A DNA stretch of 39,573 nt from Bacteroidales bacterium (GTDB lineage: Bacteria > Bacteroidota > Bacteroidia > Bacteroidales > UBA3824). Below are positions 1-8,238 of the stretch, one piece after another. Position 1 is the stretch's first letter, and each line of letters opens with the position of its first letter. The notes below the pieces were generated by a model. The model searched no databases and was not told the origin of the DNA. It saw nothing but the letters and a program-made list of their open reading frames with translations. The position numbers were made by a program, and so were the translations under genes. The stretch is taken from positions 1 to 39,573 of the forward strand of contig JAGCVU010000109.1 of NCBI GenBank assembly GCA_017962175.1, read 5' to 3'.

Positions 1-1
1 G

Positions 2-319
2 TATCAGTTGAAACGTAAACTCAAAGAGCAGAAAGCCAAGACAGCCAAGACACAGGTTAAGGAGATTCGTTTCGGGCCTCAAACCGACGACCATGATTTT
101 GAGTTTAAACTCAATCATGCCAAGAAGTTCCTCAGCGACGGCGACAAAGTACGAGCATACGTATTTTTCAAAGGTCGTCAGATATTGTTCCAAGAGCAGG
201 GCAAGATAATGCTTCTGAAATTTGCCGACCAGCTCGAAGAGTACGGCAAGGTAGACCAGATGCCCTTCCTCGAAGGCAAGAAGATGACGATACTTATTTC
301 GCCTGCCAAAAAGAAATAA
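2..319 (+). CDS. infC: Translation initiation factor IF-3, C-terminal part (5' end cut by window)
   Basis: IF-3 binds the 30S subunit, prevents premature joining of 50S and checks the start codon-initiator tRNA pairing. What is visible is the end of the inter-domain linker (a Lys/Gln-rich stretch) and the whole C-terminal domain, which binds 16S rRNA. The typical pattern is present: VKEIRFGP, then DDHDFEFKL, then [18 protein letters not shown], ending in [15 protein letters not shown]. The frame is open through the left edge, so the first Leu codon at 8 is internal and the true start lies upstream. It is followed by rpmI 41 bp downstream and then rplT, the classic infC-rpmI-rplT operon. Identification is secure from both sequence and gene order. 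Confidence 0.96.
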   Translation, partial: YQLKRKLKEQKAKTAKTQVKEIRFGPQTDDHDFEFKLNHAKKFLSDGDKVRAYVFFKGRQILFQEQGKIMLLKFADQLEEYGKVDQMPFLEGKKMTILISPAKKK

Positions 320-360
320 TGAAAACACGTGCGTTAAACACTTTATAAAAGTATAGTAAA

Positions 361-558
361 ATGCCAAAAGTAAAAACCAACTGTGCCGCTAAAAAGCGGT
401 TCAAACTTACTGCAACGGGCAAGATCAAGAGAAAACATGCCTTCCACAGCCACATTCTCACCAAAAAGTCGACCAAGAGAAAACACAATCTCGTTAAGTC
501 TACTTTGGTAGAAGGCGCTAACATGAATGCAGTGAAAGAACTTCTCGCAATGAGATAG
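361..558 (+). CDS. rpmI: 50S ribosomal protein L35
   Basis: L35 is a small, very basic protein of the large ribosomal subunit. The 65-residue product has the family's hallmarks: start [17 protein letters not shown], a [17 protein letters not shown] segment with clustered Lys/Arg/His, and full family length. It lies 41 bp after infC and is probably cotranscribed with it. A 136-bp spacer separates it from rplT, longer than expected for genes made in equal amounts, and that spacer appears structured (separate entry). An overlapping reverse-strand reading frame at 294-572 is a shadow. Confidence 0.97.
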   Translation: MPKVKTNCAAKKRFKLTATGKIKRKHAFHSHILTKKSTKRKHNLVKSTLVEGANMNAVKELLAMR

Positions 559-694
559 TTGATGGAGTACATCTCCGGTTTATTTAATTAATTAAAATTA
601 ATTTTAAGTTTAACCCGGACTGAGGGCCGCTAAGAACAGAACGTTAAACATAAAACACAACTGTCGCCCCTGTCCAAAAAACAAGTTTTAAATT
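559..694 (+). promoter_or_regulatory. Structured spacer between rpmI and rplT; candidate L20 control leader
   Basis: This 136-nt gap inside the operon has several potential pairings. A small hairpin GGAG/CTCC lies just after the rpmI stop. CCGGTTTA near 578 can pair with TAACCCGG ending near 618 (7 of 8 positions) across an A/T-only stretch. A long-range stem pairs GGAC (617-620) with GTCC (672-675), continuing with GGGC (624-627) and GCCC (666-669). The last two use overlapping bases and would be mutually exclusive. L20 is known to repress its own operon through mRNA structure in other bacteria. Applying that here is inference, and no promoter match was found in the spacer. Confidence 0.35.
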
Positions 695-1039
695 ATGCCA
701 AGATCAGTCAATGTGGTTGCTGCACGCAACCGGAGGAAAAAAATCCTCAAACTTACACGCGGTTATTTCGGTGCTCGTTCAAACGTTTGGACAGTAGCCA
801 AGAATACCTACGAAAAAGGCCTCTTGCACGCCTATGTAAACCGCAAGAAGAAAAAACGCAACTTCCGTGCTCTGTGGATCGCCCGTATCAACGCAGCAGT
901 AAGAGGATACAACATGTCTTATTCCGAGTTTATCGGCAAGATCGCTAAGAAAGACATCAAACTCAACCGCAAAGTTCTCGCCGATTTGGCTATGAACAAC
1001 GCTAACGCTTTCAAAGCTGTTGTTGATTCTGTTAAATAG
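695..1039 (+). CDS. rplT: 50S ribosomal protein L20
   Basis: L20 binds 23S rRNA early in assembly of the large subunit and is often the autogenous repressor of its operon. The 114-residue product matches the family along its length: [55 protein letters not shown], and a C-terminal globular part ending in [12 protein letters not shown]. The ATG at 695 gives the standard N-terminus. It is the last gene of the infC-rpmI-rplT operon and is followed by a hairpin terminator at 1124-1163. Confidence 0.97.
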   Translation: MPRSVNVVAARNRRKKILKLTRGYFGARSNVWTVAKNTYEKGLLHAYVNRKKKKRNFRALWIARINAAVRGYNMSYSEFIGKIAKKDIKLNRKVLADLAMNNANAFKAVVDSVK

Positions 1040-1123
1040 TTGAATTTCAACGTTTTAAATTTTAAAATATTTTAATAACCAAGTTGTTAACGCACGTTTT
1101 TTTAAGATATTAACTTGCAGAAT

Positions 1124-1163
1124 GGAACAATAGCGATATTGCATTGTTCCGTTTTGCGTTTTT
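1124..1163 (+). terminator. Rho-independent terminator after rplT
   Basis: GGAACAAT (1124-1131) pairs with ATTGTTCC (1143-1150). Two further G-C pairs lie inside a one-base bulge, around a loop of about six bases. The stem is followed by GTTTTGCGTTTTT. It ends the ribosomal-protein operon. dapB begins 21 bp later and no clear promoter fits in between, so some read-through may supply dapB. Confidence 0.75.
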
Positions 1164-1184
1164 ATAACTAACTTACTTAATACC

Positions 1185-1907
1185 ATGAAAATAGCAATTA
1201 TAGGCTACGGCAAGATGGGTCACGTTATCGAGCAGATAGCCAAAGAGCGCGGCAACGAGGTGGTTCTTATCCTCGACGCTCTTATCAATCCTCAAGATTT
1301 TACAGCAGAGAACCTTAGAAAGGCGGATGTGGCTATAGAGTTCACTCGTCCGGATGCCGCCTACGATAATATTTTGAAGTGTTTCAACGCAGGTGTTCCC
1401 GTGGTTTCGGGCACTACCGGCTGGCTCGAAAAACTTCCCGAGGCTAAGCGTATGTGCAAAGAAGAGGGCAAAACTCTCTTTTACTCATCTAACTACGCTA
1501 TTGGCGTAAACATCTTTTTCCGTGTCAACAAGTTTCTTGCTAAGATTATGAATCGTTACACCAACTACGATGTTAATATGCAGGAAATCCATCACATACA
1601 CAAACTCGACAAGCCGAGCGGCACAGCCATCACCATTGCCGAAGGTATTATCGAAAACGTTGACCGCAAAGATAGTTGGACACTCGATCCAAAACCCACC
1701 GACAAGCAAATCTATATCGATGTTTTGCGCGAGGGCGAAGTTCCTGGCACTCACACTGTTAACTATACATCATCTATCGACGATATCACCATTACCCACG
1801 TGTCGCACAATCGCAACGGTTTGGCTCTTGGTGCTGTGCTCGCTGCCGAATATTTGGTTGGCAAACCGTCGGGATTCTACACAATGGACGATTTAATGGA
1901 CTTTTAA
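1185..1907 (+). CDS. dapB: 4-hydroxy-tetrahydrodipicolinate reductase
   Basis: DapB reduces 4-hydroxy-tetrahydrodipicolinate to tetrahydrodipicolinate with NAD(P)H in the cytoplasm, a step of lysine and diaminopimelate (peptidoglycan) synthesis. The N-terminal Rossmann fold carries GYGKMGH (residues 7-13) and SGTTGW (75-80). The catalytic signature is HHIHKLDKPSGTA, with the histidine pair at 136-137 and Lys140, matching the H159/K163 region of the E. coli enzyme. At 240 residues it is somewhat shorter than the roughly 270 of E. coli, as is usual in this phylum. lepB follows 15 bp downstream, so the two are likely cotranscribed although functionally unrelated. Confidence 0.95.
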   Translation: MKIAIIGYGKMGHVIEQIAKERGNEVVLILDALINPQDFTAENLRKADVAIEFTRPDAAYDNILKCFNAGVPVVSGTTGWLEKLPEAKRMCKEEGKTLFYSSNYAIGVNIFFRVNKFLAKIMNRYTNYDVNMQEIHHIHKLDKPSGTAITIAEGIIENVDRKDSWTLDPKPTDKQIYIDVLREGEVPGTHTVNYTSSIDDITITHVSHNRNGLALGAVLAAEYLVGKPSGFYTMDDLMDF

Positions 1908-1922
1908 TTAATTGACTTAGAT

Positions 1923-3365
1923 ATGAATACAGAAATCAAATACAACAAGAAAACAAAAAGGACAATGAATCCGTGGGTCAAGTTTGCGATCTACGCAGTA
2001 ATATATTTACTCTTTGTAATCTGGCTGCAAAATTGGTGGCTGCTTTTAGGTCTGCCGATAATTTTTGATTTCTGTATTACTAAAAAAGTTAATTGGACAT
2101 TTTGGAAAAAACGTGGCGTGGAGCGTCAGTCAAAATTGATAGAATGGGTTGACGCTATCATCTTTGCCGTTATCGTTGCCACCATCATCAGAATTTTCTT
2201 TATAGAGGCATTCACAATTCCTACATCTTCTATGGAAAAATCGCTGCTTGTGGGTGATTATCTGTTTGTTAGCAAATTTCATTATGGACCCAAGATGCCC
2301 AATACACCGCTTTCGGTGCCGTTTGTTCATCACACAATGCCCTTTACCAAAGACACAAGGTCGTTTGTAGAATGGATCAAATGGCCATATCACCGTTTGG
2401 CAGGATTAACCGAAATCAAGAACAACGATGTGGTGGTGTTCAACTTTCCTGAGGGCGATACCGTTTGTCTCAATATGCAGGCCAACAGTTATTATCAGAT
2501 TTGCCGCGAATATGGTCGCGATGCTGTGATCAACGATCGTGTGGTAGGTGGCAACGGTCAGGTATATTCCGGTTTTGGTGGTATCATTCACCGTCCGGTC
2601 GACAAGCGTGAAAACTATATCAAACGTTGCATAGCTATTGCTGGTGATAGTATTCAAATTGTTGATGGTCAAGTTTTTATAAACGGAAAACCTCAAGAAA
2701 ATATTGGCGACCGTCAGTATAAATATGTGATAGTTACCGACGGCACTCCTATCAATCCCGAAGTTTTGAGCGATATGGGTATTTCAGAAGAAGACAGAGA
2801 TGCTGCGCATAAGATTTCAAAAGAATTGTTCAGCTTTTTCCCCGAACTGTCTCAGGTAAATCCGCAGAATATTTTAGCACTTCCTCTTGTAACTGAGAAT
2901 GTTGAAAAGATGAAGGCTATCAAATGTGTGCAGAGTGTGGAGCGTATTGTTCGTCCTAAGAATTTCTTTTCTGATTATATTTTCCCCCACAATATCCATT
3001 ACCGTTGGAACGAAGACAACTTTGGACCGCTCTATGTACCTAAAGCCGGTGCTACTGTGGCTCTCGACACTATCACATTGCCTCTCTATCGCCGAATTAT
3101 CGAAGCTTACGAAGGCAACAAACTTGATGTGATTGATGGTAAGATTTATATCAACGATACTGTAGCAGATAGTTACACCTTTAATATGAACTATTATTTT
3201 ATGATGGGTGATAACCGTCACAATTCTGCCGACTCTCGTTACTGGGGATTTGTACCTGAAGATCACATTGTTGGTAAAGCTCTGTTTATTTGGTGGTCGA
3301 GCGACAAAGATAAGTCGTTTCCGGCGTCGATTCGTTGGAGCAGGGTATTCAAGGGCATTCATTAA
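1923..3365 (+). CDS. lepB: Signal peptidase I (S26 family), with large insertion
   Basis: This inner-membrane serine protease removes signal peptides from exported proteins. Two hydrophobic segments (about 20-50 and 75-97) precede the catalytic part. The nucleophile is Ser103 in PTSSM, followed by GDYLFVSKF. The general base is Lys234 in NYIKRCIAIAGD. The C-terminal box GDNRHNSADSR and GFVPEDHIVGKA complete the S26 set. Its 480 residues exceed the 324 of E. coli LepB. The extra sequence lies mainly between the Lys box and the C-terminal box (about 255-430), as is common in this phylum. A second S26-like gene starts 7 bp after its stop. Both the Ser and Lys are present, so this is the active copy. 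Confidence 0.95.
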   Translation: MNTEIKYNKKTKRTMNPWVKFAIYAVIYLLFVIWLQNWWLLLGLPIIFDFCITKKVNWTFWKKRGVERQSKLIEWVDAIIFAVIVATIIRIFFIEAFTIPTSSMEKSLLVGDYLFVSKFHYGPKMPNTPLSVPFVHHTMPFTKDTRSFVEWIKWPYHRLAGLTEIKNNDVVVFNFPEGDTVCLNMQANSYYQICREYGRDAVINDRVVGGNGQVYSGFGGIIHRPVDKRENYIKRCIAIAGDSIQIVDGQVFINGKPQENIGDRQYKYVIVTDGTPINPEVLSDMGISEEDRDAAHKISKELFSFFPELSQVNPQNILALPLVTENVEKMKAIKCVQSVERIVRPKNFFSDYIFPHNIHYRWNEDNFGPLYVPKAGATVALDTITLPLYRRIIEAYEGNKLDVIDGKIYINDTVADSYTFNMNYYFMMGDNRHNSADSRYWGFVPEDHIVGKALFIWWSSDKDKSFPASIRWSRVFKGIH

Positions 3366-3371
3366 TCTTGT

Positions 3372-4226
3372 TTGATTTTGAAATCATTTGTATATCGTTG
3401 GCTGCTGCCGTTGGGTGTTGCTATTGCTTGTGCCATAGTACTTTGGATCTATTTTGGCAATCATATTTACCGAATTTCAGGTAGGTCGATGTTTCCTTTT
3501 GCCGACGATGGCGATTGGGTGTATGCCGAAACTCCCAAAGATATACAATCTGGTGATATATTATTGGTAAACAATCCGTTAGACTATAAACGCAACAATC
3601 CTCGTCAGTCGTATTCACGTTGTTTGGCTACTCCCGGCAGCAAGATTCAGATTTATAATAAACGCCTTTATATAAATGATGAATTGCAACAGGGAATCAA
3701 TTGTTCGTTTGATGCCGAGATACTTTTGCTTAACGAATCAGAACGAAAAGTTGCAGCAGAACGTTATAAATTAGTTCCTGAAAATCAGACTCTTGTTAAT
3801 ACCAAGTATGTTGTTTCGCAAAATCTTTTTAACCGAATGGTGGAGGATAAGATTTTGTCGCATGTGAAGCAATCTGTACTTCCAATCTACCTTTACGACG
3901 ACAAACTTTTTCCATTTTCGCATCAGTTTCATTACAACAAGGATTTTTACGGACCATTTACTATTCCTGCCAAGGGTATGAAGATAAAACTCACCACTTC
4001 TAATTATCTGCTTTACAAGTTTTTGTTTATGCACGCCGAAAAATCTAAAGTGGAGTTTCGTAATGATGGTTTTTATGTAGACGGCAATAAATCAGATGCT
4101 TACATATTTAAACACGATTATTACTTTTTGCTCAACGATTATCGCGACGACCCATCAGATTCACGTACATTTGGGCCTGTTGCCGATGATGAGATTGTGG
4201 CGCGTATTTCGTCGGTCATTTTTTAA
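3372..4226 (+). CDS. Signal peptidase I paralogue lacking the catalytic lysine
   Basis: A 284-residue S26-family protein immediately downstream of lepB. It has one N-terminal membrane segment (about 8-28) and keeps the serine box (RISGRSMFPF, Ser39). Where lepB has YIKRCIAIAGD it reads YSRCLATPGS, which puts Ser82 in place of the general-base lysine. The C-terminal GDN motif has become NDY, although the trailing DSR is kept. It should therefore not work by the usual Ser/Lys dyad. It may be a non-catalytic partner of LepB or use a different base. The only sensible starts are TTG at 3372 or TTG at 3378 (giving MKSFVYRW), since the first ATG is Met40, inside the serine box. The short gap to lepB implies cotranscription. 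Confidence 0.8.
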   Translation: MILKSFVYRWLLPLGVAIACAIVLWIYFGNHIYRISGRSMFPFADDGDWVYAETPKDIQSGDILLVNNPLDYKRNNPRQSYSRCLATPGSKIQIYNKRLYINDELQQGINCSFDAEILLLNESERKVAAERYKLVPENQTLVNTKYVVSQNLFNRMVEDKILSHVKQSVLPIYLYDDKLFPFSHQFHYNKDFYGPFTIPAKGMKIKLTTSNYLLYKFLFMHAEKSKVEFRNDGFYVDGNKSDAYIFKHDYYFLLNDYRDDPSDSRTFGPVADDEIVARISSVIF

Positions 4227-4316
4227 AGAAAATTGCAATTAGTTCTCATTATACTAAAAAATAATTGTCAATTGGAATTTTTTTTGTATATTTACATTAG
4301 CACAATTTAGTGTGTT

Positions 4317-4324
4317 TATTTTTG
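4317..4324 (+). promoter_or_regulatory. Possible promoter -7 element for the Nudix operon
   Basis: TATTTTTG fits the TAnnTTTG element 25 bp before the Nudix start at 4349. No TTTG lies at the right distance upstream, so only half of the signal is present. The surrounding 120 bp are very A/T-rich, which makes chance matches likely. Confidence 0.3.
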
Positions 4325-4348
4325 TAAATATTTGTAATTTAAATAGTT

Positions 4349-4963
4349 ATGTCATCATATAACTTGTATTGCGGCAAAAATCTTATAACGGTTGGAGGCG
4401 ATGCCAACGACCCGCAGTTTGCCAAAAAGACACAAACTGATTATTACGACACTCTAATTCAAGAGTGTCTTGATATGCGTTACCCGGGCATAGATTTTCT
4501 TATTCCGGGCAACGGCGACGACATTATTTCGTTGATGAAAAATCAGTTTATTTATATTGAATCGGCTGGAGGTTACGTTCTTAACAATGTGGGACAAAGC
4601 CTTGTGATTTTCAGAAACGGACTTTGGGATTTGCCAAAAGGCAAAGTTGAACCCGGCGAAAGCGTGGAAGATGCCGCCGTGCGCGAGGTGATGGAAGAAA
4701 CTGGAATCACCAAACCCGAAATTGTAAAACTCCTTACCGAAACTTACCATTTTTATAGATGGAAAGATAGTTCTGATATTTATTTTAAAAAAACATATTG
4801 GTATTTAATGAATTACAAAGGCAACGGCAAGACAAATCCTCAAATCGAAGAAGGCATAACCACTGCTATGTGGGCCGACGACGGTATGATCGACGACATG
4901 ATTGCGCGTACTCACCGCAATCTTCACATCTTGTTTCAGTTTAAAAAAGACGGAAGAATATGA
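4349..4963 (+). CDS. Nudix hydrolase domain protein
   Basis: Nudix enzymes cleave a nucleoside diphosphate linked to another group, using divalent metal held by the Nudix box. The box is complete at residues 98-120: it begins GKVEPGES and ends REVMEETGI, matching GX5EX7REUXEEXGU. About 70 N-terminal residues precede the fold, with no recognised domain, and the full length is 204. The substrate cannot be read from the sequence. The stop overlaps the next start in ATGA (4960-4963), so the downstream lipoprotein is probably translationally coupled. That link between a cytoplasmic hydrolase and two envelope lipoproteins is unexplained. Confidence 0.88.
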   Translation: MSSYNLYCGKNLITVGGDANDPQFAKKTQTDYYDTLIQECLDMRYPGIDFLIPGNGDDIISLMKNQFIYIESAGGYVLNNVGQSLVIFRNGLWDLPKGKVEPGESVEDAAVREVMEETGITKPEIVKLLTETYHFYRWKDSSDIYFKKTYWYLMNYKGNGKTNPQIEEGITTAMWADDGMIDDMIARTHRNLHILFQFKKDGRI

Positions 4964-5928
4964 AAAACATTTATTTAGCATTTTTAATAATGGTGGCGGC
5001 ATTGTTTGCCACTTCGTGCAACGCTCCCAACAGCGGATACGCCAACGACAACAAAGACAGCGTTATCAAAGCTGAAAAAATTATCAAGTGGCTTAAGTCG
5101 GGCAAGAATGTGGTTTTGAAAAATAAAACCATTTCGGGCAAACTCGATTTTACCAAGGCATATCCTGTTAACAAAAACATTCAGGTTTCTTCGGCATACA
5201 TCAACACCGAACTTAACTTTATCAACTGCGTATTTGAAGACACTGTTTCGGCTTTTAACATCGATGCCGACGGACTCAATTTTGTGACCATTTTTGAACG
5301 CAATGTTTGTTTTCTCAATTGCGAGTTTACCAAGGGTGTAATTTTCAAGCAGGCAGATTTCAGAGGAAGAGCCAATTTTGATCAATGTCAGTTTCGTGGC
5401 AATTCATCGTTTGACGGAACTAATTTCCGTACAGGCACATCATTTTGCTCGTCAAACTTTCATGGCGAAGTGTCGTTTGTGAGTGCTGTGTTTAACGGCA
5501 GAACCAATTTCTTGAAAACATTTTTCCGCGAAACGCTTGTATGTCAGATGACAAGGTTCAACGATTACACTATGTTTGCCGATTCGTATTTTTACGGATA
5601 TACCGAATTTTCAAAGGTTTACGCTCCTTGCACGGTTGATTTTACCAATTCTAAGTTTTTGGGGCGTTCGCTTTTTACCAACTCTACATATGTGGGCGGA
5701 CTCAAAATCAACAAATGCGAATTTAAACAGGGATTGAGCATTCTCGACAATATGTTTATGCGTACTTTGGAAATGTTTCGCGCAAGTATCGACGGTGCAG
5801 TACTTTACAAAAACAATTTGTTTGTATCGCAACCTAATTTTTCAGAAATTCAACATGGCGACAACTATACTATCGACAACTCTAACAACTCATTAATTCA
5901 ACAGTCATTATTAAAAAGTACACTATGA
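4960..5928 (+). CDS. Pentapeptide-repeat-like lipoprotein
   Basis: A 322-residue exported protein. The N-terminus is a lipoprotein signal (hydrophobic stretch, then ATSC with Cys20), so it should be anchored in the inner or outer membrane facing the periplasm. From about residue 65 the sequence has a five-residue periodicity with Phe or Leu in the centre (ADFRGRANFDQCQFRG, TNFRTGTSF), typical of the right-handed beta-helix of pentapeptide-repeat proteins, here in a Phe-rich form. No catalytic residues are evident, and the fold usually serves as a scaffold or binding surface. Both ends overlap the neighbours by ATGA, placing it firmly in one operon with the Nudix and protease genes. Confidence 0.75.
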   Translation: MKNIYLAFLIMVAALFATSCNAPNSGYANDNKDSVIKAEKIIKWLKSGKNVVLKNKTISGKLDFTKAYPVNKNIQVSSAYINTELNFINCVFEDTVSAFNIDADGLNFVTIFERNVCFLNCEFTKGVIFKQADFRGRANFDQCQFRGNSSFDGTNFRTGTSFCSSNFHGEVSFVSAVFNGRTNFLKTFFRETLVCQMTRFNDYTMFADSYFYGYTEFSKVYAPCTVDFTNSKFLGRSLFTNSTYVGGLKINKCEFKQGLSILDNMFMRTLEMFRASIDGAVLYKNNLFVSQPNFSEIQHGDNYTIDNSNNSLIQQSLLKSTL

Positions 5929-7712
5929 AAAAAACAACAGTTTTAAAAGCAGGTACGTTGGCGCTATTTGTAGCAGCTGCGGCATCGGGTATCACGTCAT
6001 GCACTGCCGATGATATTATAAATGTTCTTGCTACTGCATTAGGCATGGACTCCACCAATATCGACCAGCACACTGGTTACGATTGGGAAGAAGAAGACAC
6101 TGAGCACTTGGAAGACGACATCAACATTCTCAACATTGTGGATGATGATTATGAAGGACAAGGTTACGTAGACCTTACAAATTACCTTCCGCCTATCGGC
6201 GACCAAGGTCAATACGGCACATGTGTGGCTTGGGCTTCGGCTTACAACGCTCGCACATTTCTTTTTGCCAGAGAAAACGGCTACACCAAATCGCAGCTTG
6301 CCGACAAGTCGAAACATTTTAGTCCAAAGTATATATTTTACGCTTTGAGCAATCGTTCAAGTTGCGATGGTTCGTATTTTGAAGAAGTACTAGATCTTAT
6401 TCAAAAAGAGGGAGTTGCCACAATGCAAAGTATGCCTTACGAAAGCATGGGCAATTGTTCGGGCGACCCTTCGTCTTCGCAACGTAGCAATGCTGCTAAC
6501 TATAAAATCAAATCATACCGCGAAATTGATATCACTAAGCCGTCGAACATTAAGGCATATCTCGACCAAGGTCGTGTGATAGTGTTTGGTGCTCAGCTTG
6601 GCGATGAGTTTATGCTTGCCGACAGAGATTTCTCGTATCTTTATGAGCAAACATCATTTAACTATTCCGGTATGCACGCCAACCACGCCATGGTGATAGC
6701 AGGATACGACGACAATAAAGGTCCTCACGGTTGTTTTCTCGTGGTTAATTCTTGGGGCGAATCTTGGGGAAATAAAGGTTACATTTGGGTGGATCAGGAA
6801 TATATGTGCGGTGGCAAATTCGCTTTCTGCGGATTTGTGCTCAACGGATTTAATGAAGCTCCCGCTATTTCTACTACTACCAACGAGGTTGTTAATCCTA
6901 TTTCGGGTATCGATGTAATTCCTACTGATTTGTCGTATGACGATTACGAGGTAGATGAATCAGAGACAGATCCCGATGAAATAGAAAATGCAGAAGATCC
7001 GCTATGGCGTACATGTTATTATGATGTATTTAATGCAGGTTCTTCTTCGATTCCGGCTTCGTCAGACTGGGCTATTTGCCTGCTTTATTATGATGCTTAC
7101 AATGCCAACAATTACGATGTACTTTTGGCAGACTATTATTCCGACGATAACGGTGATCCCGGTGAAGTGGAGCCATTATGGGATCCTTCTGATGCACGTC
7201 GTACTCTCGGCTTGAAAGCTCAGGCATATAGTTGGAATCACGTAAATGTTGGTGGAGGTAAAAGTGTGGCTACCGCTGTGTTTGGAGATGATGCAGAAGA
7301 TGGATTTGCATGGTCGTTTAAGATGCCGAGCGACCTCAATGGCGATTATTACATAGTGCTTGTGGCTGATGCTTTCAACTCTTTGGAAGAGTCAAACAAA
7401 GACAACAACTATCTTTATCTTACTAATACCAAAGGTGGACCTCTGCATTTTGTTAACGGAGTTTCCAATGATGCTACAGTAAGTCTCAAAGCTAAGGCTA
7501 AGATGATGCGACCCAAACAAAACGATCCGTCACCGTGTCAAACTATGGTAAATGAAAATAACCTTAACACATATACACCAGCTGAAATTTCGGCTATGAT
7601 AAATGCCGAGAAAGAGAGCGGACGTCTCAAAACTAAAGCTCTCAAATGGGCTAAGTCTGCTGAAGGTCAAGCTGTGATGGCTAAGGCAAAACGTGGATAT
7701 AAAGCAAAATAA
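5925..7712 (+). CDS. Papain-like (C1A) cysteine protease lipoprotein
   Basis: A 595-residue lipoprotein (signal, then ITSC with Cys26) carrying a papain-family domain at about 80-310. The active site is intact: oxyanion Gln94 and nucleophile Cys100 in QGQYGTCVAWA, His254 in HANHAMVIAGYD, and Asn275 in VVNSWGESWGNKGY. No propeptide is recognisable between the acidic residues 50-75 and the domain. Residues about 360-510 resemble a CARDB-like beta-sandwich (FNAGSSSIPASSDW, LEESNKDNNYLYL), and the tail is basic and Ala/Lys-rich. The likely location is the periplasmic or outer face of the envelope. It is coupled to the pentapeptide-repeat lipoprotein by ATGA, which suggests a shared role, though the substrate is unknown. 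Confidence 0.88.
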   Translation: MKKTTVLKAGTLALFVAAAASGITSCTADDIINVLATALGMDSTNIDQHTGYDWEEEDTEHLEDDINILNIVDDDYEGQGYVDLTNYLPPIGDQGQYGTCVAWASAYNARTFLFARENGYTKSQLADKSKHFSPKYIFYALSNRSSCDGSYFEEVLDLIQKEGVATMQSMPYESMGNCSGDPSSSQRSNAANYKIKSYREIDITKPSNIKAYLDQGRVIVFGAQLGDEFMLADRDFSYLYEQTSFNYSGMHANHAMVIAGYDDNKGPHGCFLVVNSWGESWGNKGYIWVDQEYMCGGKFAFCGFVLNGFNEAPAISTTTNEVVNPISGIDVIPTDLSYDDYEVDESETDPDEIENAEDPLWRTCYYDVFNAGSSSIPASSDWAICLLYYDAYNANNYDVLLADYYSDDNGDPGEVEPLWDPSDARRTLGLKAQAYSWNHVNVGGGKSVATAVFGDDAEDGFAWSFKMPSDLNGDYYIVLVADAFNSLEESNKDNNYLYLTNTKGGPLHFVNGVSNDATVSLKAKAKMMRPKQNDPSPCQTMVNENNLNTYTPAEISAMINAEKESGRLKTKALKWAKSAEGQAVMAKAKRGYKAK

Positions 7713-7745
7713 ATTTTAATTCTTAACTTATTAAATATCTATATT

Positions 7746-8180
7746 ATGGGATTATTTAGTTTCTTATTTGGCACACCAGCTCCTGCCACAGCATTGGGCG
7801 AGCCGGTAGCTCCTGAATCATTGCCCGCAGACGGCAACTTTCCTAACACATTGTCTATCGAGGAAGCTGTATTTATAGCTCCGAGTGCCATGGCTTGTGG
7901 CGCAAAAACAGCAAAGGCTGTTAAAAATCGTTGCGCAGTGTTTGGCACAGTGGCAAATGGTTCGTTTCGCAAGGGCGACACCGTAATTGCATACGTTGGC
8001 GGCAAACCTGTGAAAGCTTTGGCTCACGATGTAATAGAAGCCGAAAGAGGATGGTCTGACAACTTGTTGACAAACCGTCAATGGTCGAAGGGTGAGGATA
8101 TTACTGCAGGTAAAACTGCATATATTATTCTTGAACTTACCGTTGAACCCGACAAAGGCACCAAAATCGTTAAGTTGTAA
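7746..8180 (+). CDS. Small protein with translation-factor-like beta-barrel segment
   Basis: 144 residues, no signal peptide, and no confident family assignment. The N-terminal 40 residues are Pro/Ala-rich and low in complexity. The centre (CAVFGTVANGSFRKGDTVIAY, less its last residue, then VGGKPVKALAHDV) resembles the second domain of EF-Tu-like GTPases, where a glycine-rich strand and KxGD turn form a barrel. The end (YIILELTV) fits a closing strand. There is no GTPase domain, so it would be a free-standing barrel. It lies 33 bp after the protease gene and directly before a strong terminator, so it is probably the last gene of that operon. Confidence 0.6.
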   Translation: MGLFSFLFGTPAPATALGEPVAPESLPADGNFPNTLSIEEAVFIAPSAMACGAKTAKAVKNRCAVFGTVANGSFRKGDTVIAYVGGKPVKALAHDVIEAERGWSDNLLTNRQWSKGEDITAGKTAYIILELTVEPDKGTKIVKL

Positions 8181-8202
8181 ATGCACATATCTTTAATATA
8201 AT

Positions 8203-8238
8203 AAAAAAACAACCGCCAAATCGGCGGTTGTTTTTTTT
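8203..8238. terminator. Bidirectional terminator between converging genes
   Basis: AACAACCGCC (8208-8217) pairs perfectly with GGCGGTTGTT (8223-8232) around a five-base loop. It is flanked by A's on the left and T's on the right, so it gives a U-tract in both directions. It would end the plus-strand Nudix/protease operon and the minus-strand rsmD transcript. Confidence 0.88.

Noticed and set aside
294..572. 92-codon reverse-strand frame over infC/rpmI
   Set aside because: It is antisense to a certain ribosomal protein gene and its composition follows the shadow of basic codons. It has no family resemblance.
2874..3362. 162-codon reverse-strand frame inside lepB
   Set aside because: It lies wholly within the well-supported signal peptidase gene, and the translated sequence shows no domain.
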